Part shown: positions 6,247 through 6,858 of the stretch, piece by piece
Layout: each line of letters starts with the position of its first letter
Numbering within the stretch: the first letter of the stretch is position 1
Assembly: GCA_049975505.1 (NCBI GenBank)
Contig: JBNGCY010000098.1
Location: 1-6,858, forward strand
Reading direction: 5' to 3'
Length of the DNA: 6,858 nt
DNA from: JAIVHC01 sp049975505
GTDB taxonomy: Bacteria; Desulfobacterota; Desulfuromonadia; Desulfuromonadales; Desulfuromonadaceae
The notes under the pieces: model-generated
Told to the model about the DNA's origin: nothing
The model's database searches: none
Seen by the model: the letters and a program-made list of their open reading frames with translations, nothing else
Position numbers and translations under genes: made by a program

Positions 6247-6626
6247 AACGCAATGGCAAGTCGAAGGGCAATACGCGCCTGGTGTATTCAGATGATCCGG
6301 CGGACACCTGCACTACCTGTGGAAAATTGACCAGCACATGTCGCTGTACTCCGGAGCCCAAACAGGGTTCGACCCAGGCGGTGGTCCGGATCGGACGCGA
6401 GACCAAAGGGCGCAAGGGCAGTGGCGTCACCATTATCAGCGGAATCCCGCTGCCGGAGAAGGAACTGAAGCAGCTCGCCAAACAGCTGAAGAAAAAATGC
6501 GGCTGCGGCGGCACCTTAAAAGACGGGGTTATCGAGATTCAGGGCGATCAGCGCGATTTTCTTCTCGATTTGCTCCAGAAGCAGGGGAAACAGCAGGGCT
6601 GGACGGTGAAGAAGGCCGGGGGTTGA
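6243..6626 (+). CDS. SUI1/YciH-family translation initiation factor
   Basis: This 127-residue protein is related to eIF1/aIF1 and E. coli YciH, which acts at the 30S subunit and influences start-site fidelity and translation under stress. It begins, like YciH, with TRLVYS (11-16). The SUI1 fold spans about 46-126, with the basic loop GRETKGRKGSGVT (51-63), KKKCGCGGTLKDGVIEIQGD (83-102) and the ending VKKAGG. An N-terminal zinc knuckle, C23-x2-C26 and C33-x-C35, is absent from E. coli YciH but resembles that of archaeal SUI1 proteins. Start is GTG at 6243, overlapping the preceding TGA (GTGA), with an excellent AGGAAGGGG (6227-6235) 7 nt upstream. No ATG lies in frame nearby. The overlap makes it the third gene of the flavodiiron operon. 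Confidence 0.93.
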   Translation: MKRNGKSKGNTRLVYSDDPADTCTTCGKLTSTCRCTPEPKQGSTQAVVRIGRETKGRKGSGVTIISGIPLPEKELKQLAKQLKKKCGCGGTLKDGVIEIQGDQRDFLLDLLQKQGKQQGWTVKKAGG

Positions 6627-6667
6627 ACGGTGTGTTCCGGTGGATGTAATTTATGACTGTTCAGCCA

Positions 6668-6770
6668 GGTCTTGTGACACCCATTCCAAGGGACACTTTG
6701 CGCCGTCCATGGCCGTTCGACTGTCGCCGTCCGTGGCGACAGACGCCCTTTCCATGGGTGCCACAAGACC
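6668..6770. repeat. 103-bp nested palindrome downstream of the SUI1 gene
   Basis: The outer arms, GGTCTTGTGACACCCAT (6668-6684) and ATGGGTGCCACAAGACC (6754-6770), are 17 bp with one mismatch. After three mismatches the pairing resumes for AAGGG/CCCTT. The centre has a perfect 8-bp hairpin, CTGTCGCC-GTCCGT-GGCGACAG (6721-6742). CGCCGTCCATGGC (6701-6713) is repeated as CGCCGTCCGTGGC (6725-6737). The strong symmetry suggests a MITE- or REP-like element. It could also end the operon transcript, though no T-run follows the stem closely. The rest of 6627-6858 shows no gene. Confidence 0.65.
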
Positions 6771-6858
6771 AGACCGGTAGTGGGGAATTGAATTTTTACC
6801 TCTAACCCAAGTTTAACACCCATAAAAAAATAAGTTTGCAAATCAAGTAGTTACCCTG

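Noticed and set aside
6548..6841. 97-residue minus-strand open frame at the right end
   Set aside because: It covers the SUI1 3' end and the nested palindrome; the translated sequence mirrors the palindrome and shows no domain.

Overview
The window carries six protein-coding genes, all complete, in three transcription units separated by unusually repeat-rich intergenic DNA. The combination suggests an anaerobic proteobacterium, most plausibly from the Desulfobacterota/Desulfuromonadia (Geobacter/Pelobacter-like). The reasons are a fused B12-binding-type radical SAM/DUF2344 protein, a class A flavodiiron protein, a bacterial SUI1 protein with an N-terminal zinc knuckle, moderately high GC, and GTAGGGGC-type palindromic intergenic repeats. 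This assignment is inference from family distribution; a repeat-rich gammaproteobacterium is the main alternative.

Layout: (1) 18-2531, minus strand: an 837-residue radical SAM protein of the TIGR03960 type with a C-terminal DUF2344 domain. (2) 2532-2991: a divergent intergenic region holding a long imperfect palindrome (2585-2690), a strong sigma70-type promoter reading right (2733-2761) whose -10 also contains a perfect TATAAT on the other strand, and a MITE-like element with 10-bp terminal inverted repeats (2800-2953). (3) 2992-4436, plus strand: a YcdX-type PHP phosphatase and a FucA-type class II aldolase, 2 nt apart. (4) 4437-4782: a second repeat-rich spacer made of nested hairpins. 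It begins with a 26-nt sequence also present, in the same orientation, upstream of the PHP gene, so the PHP-aldolase pair is bracketed by direct repeats. (5) 4783-6626, plus strand: a tight three-gene operon encoding a flavodiiron O2/NO reductase, a 73-residue cysteine-rich zinc-finger-like protein and a SUI1/YciH translation factor. (6) 6627-6858: no gene, but a 103-bp nested palindrome.

How the genes may work together: the right-hand operon joins an O2/NO-detoxifying enzyme to a translation initiation factor through a small AN1-like or cross-brace-like zinc protein, with a 6-nt gap and then a GTGA stop/start overlap. This suggests co-expression and possibly a stress-linked translation function. 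The PHP-aldolase pair looks like a small sugar-phosphate module without a recognisable full fucose pathway. The radical SAM gene is an independent unit that may continue past the left edge. The best candidates for something undescribed are the small zinc protein and its operon, the direct-repeat-bracketed cassette, and the unsolved function of the radical SAM-DUF2344 fusion.
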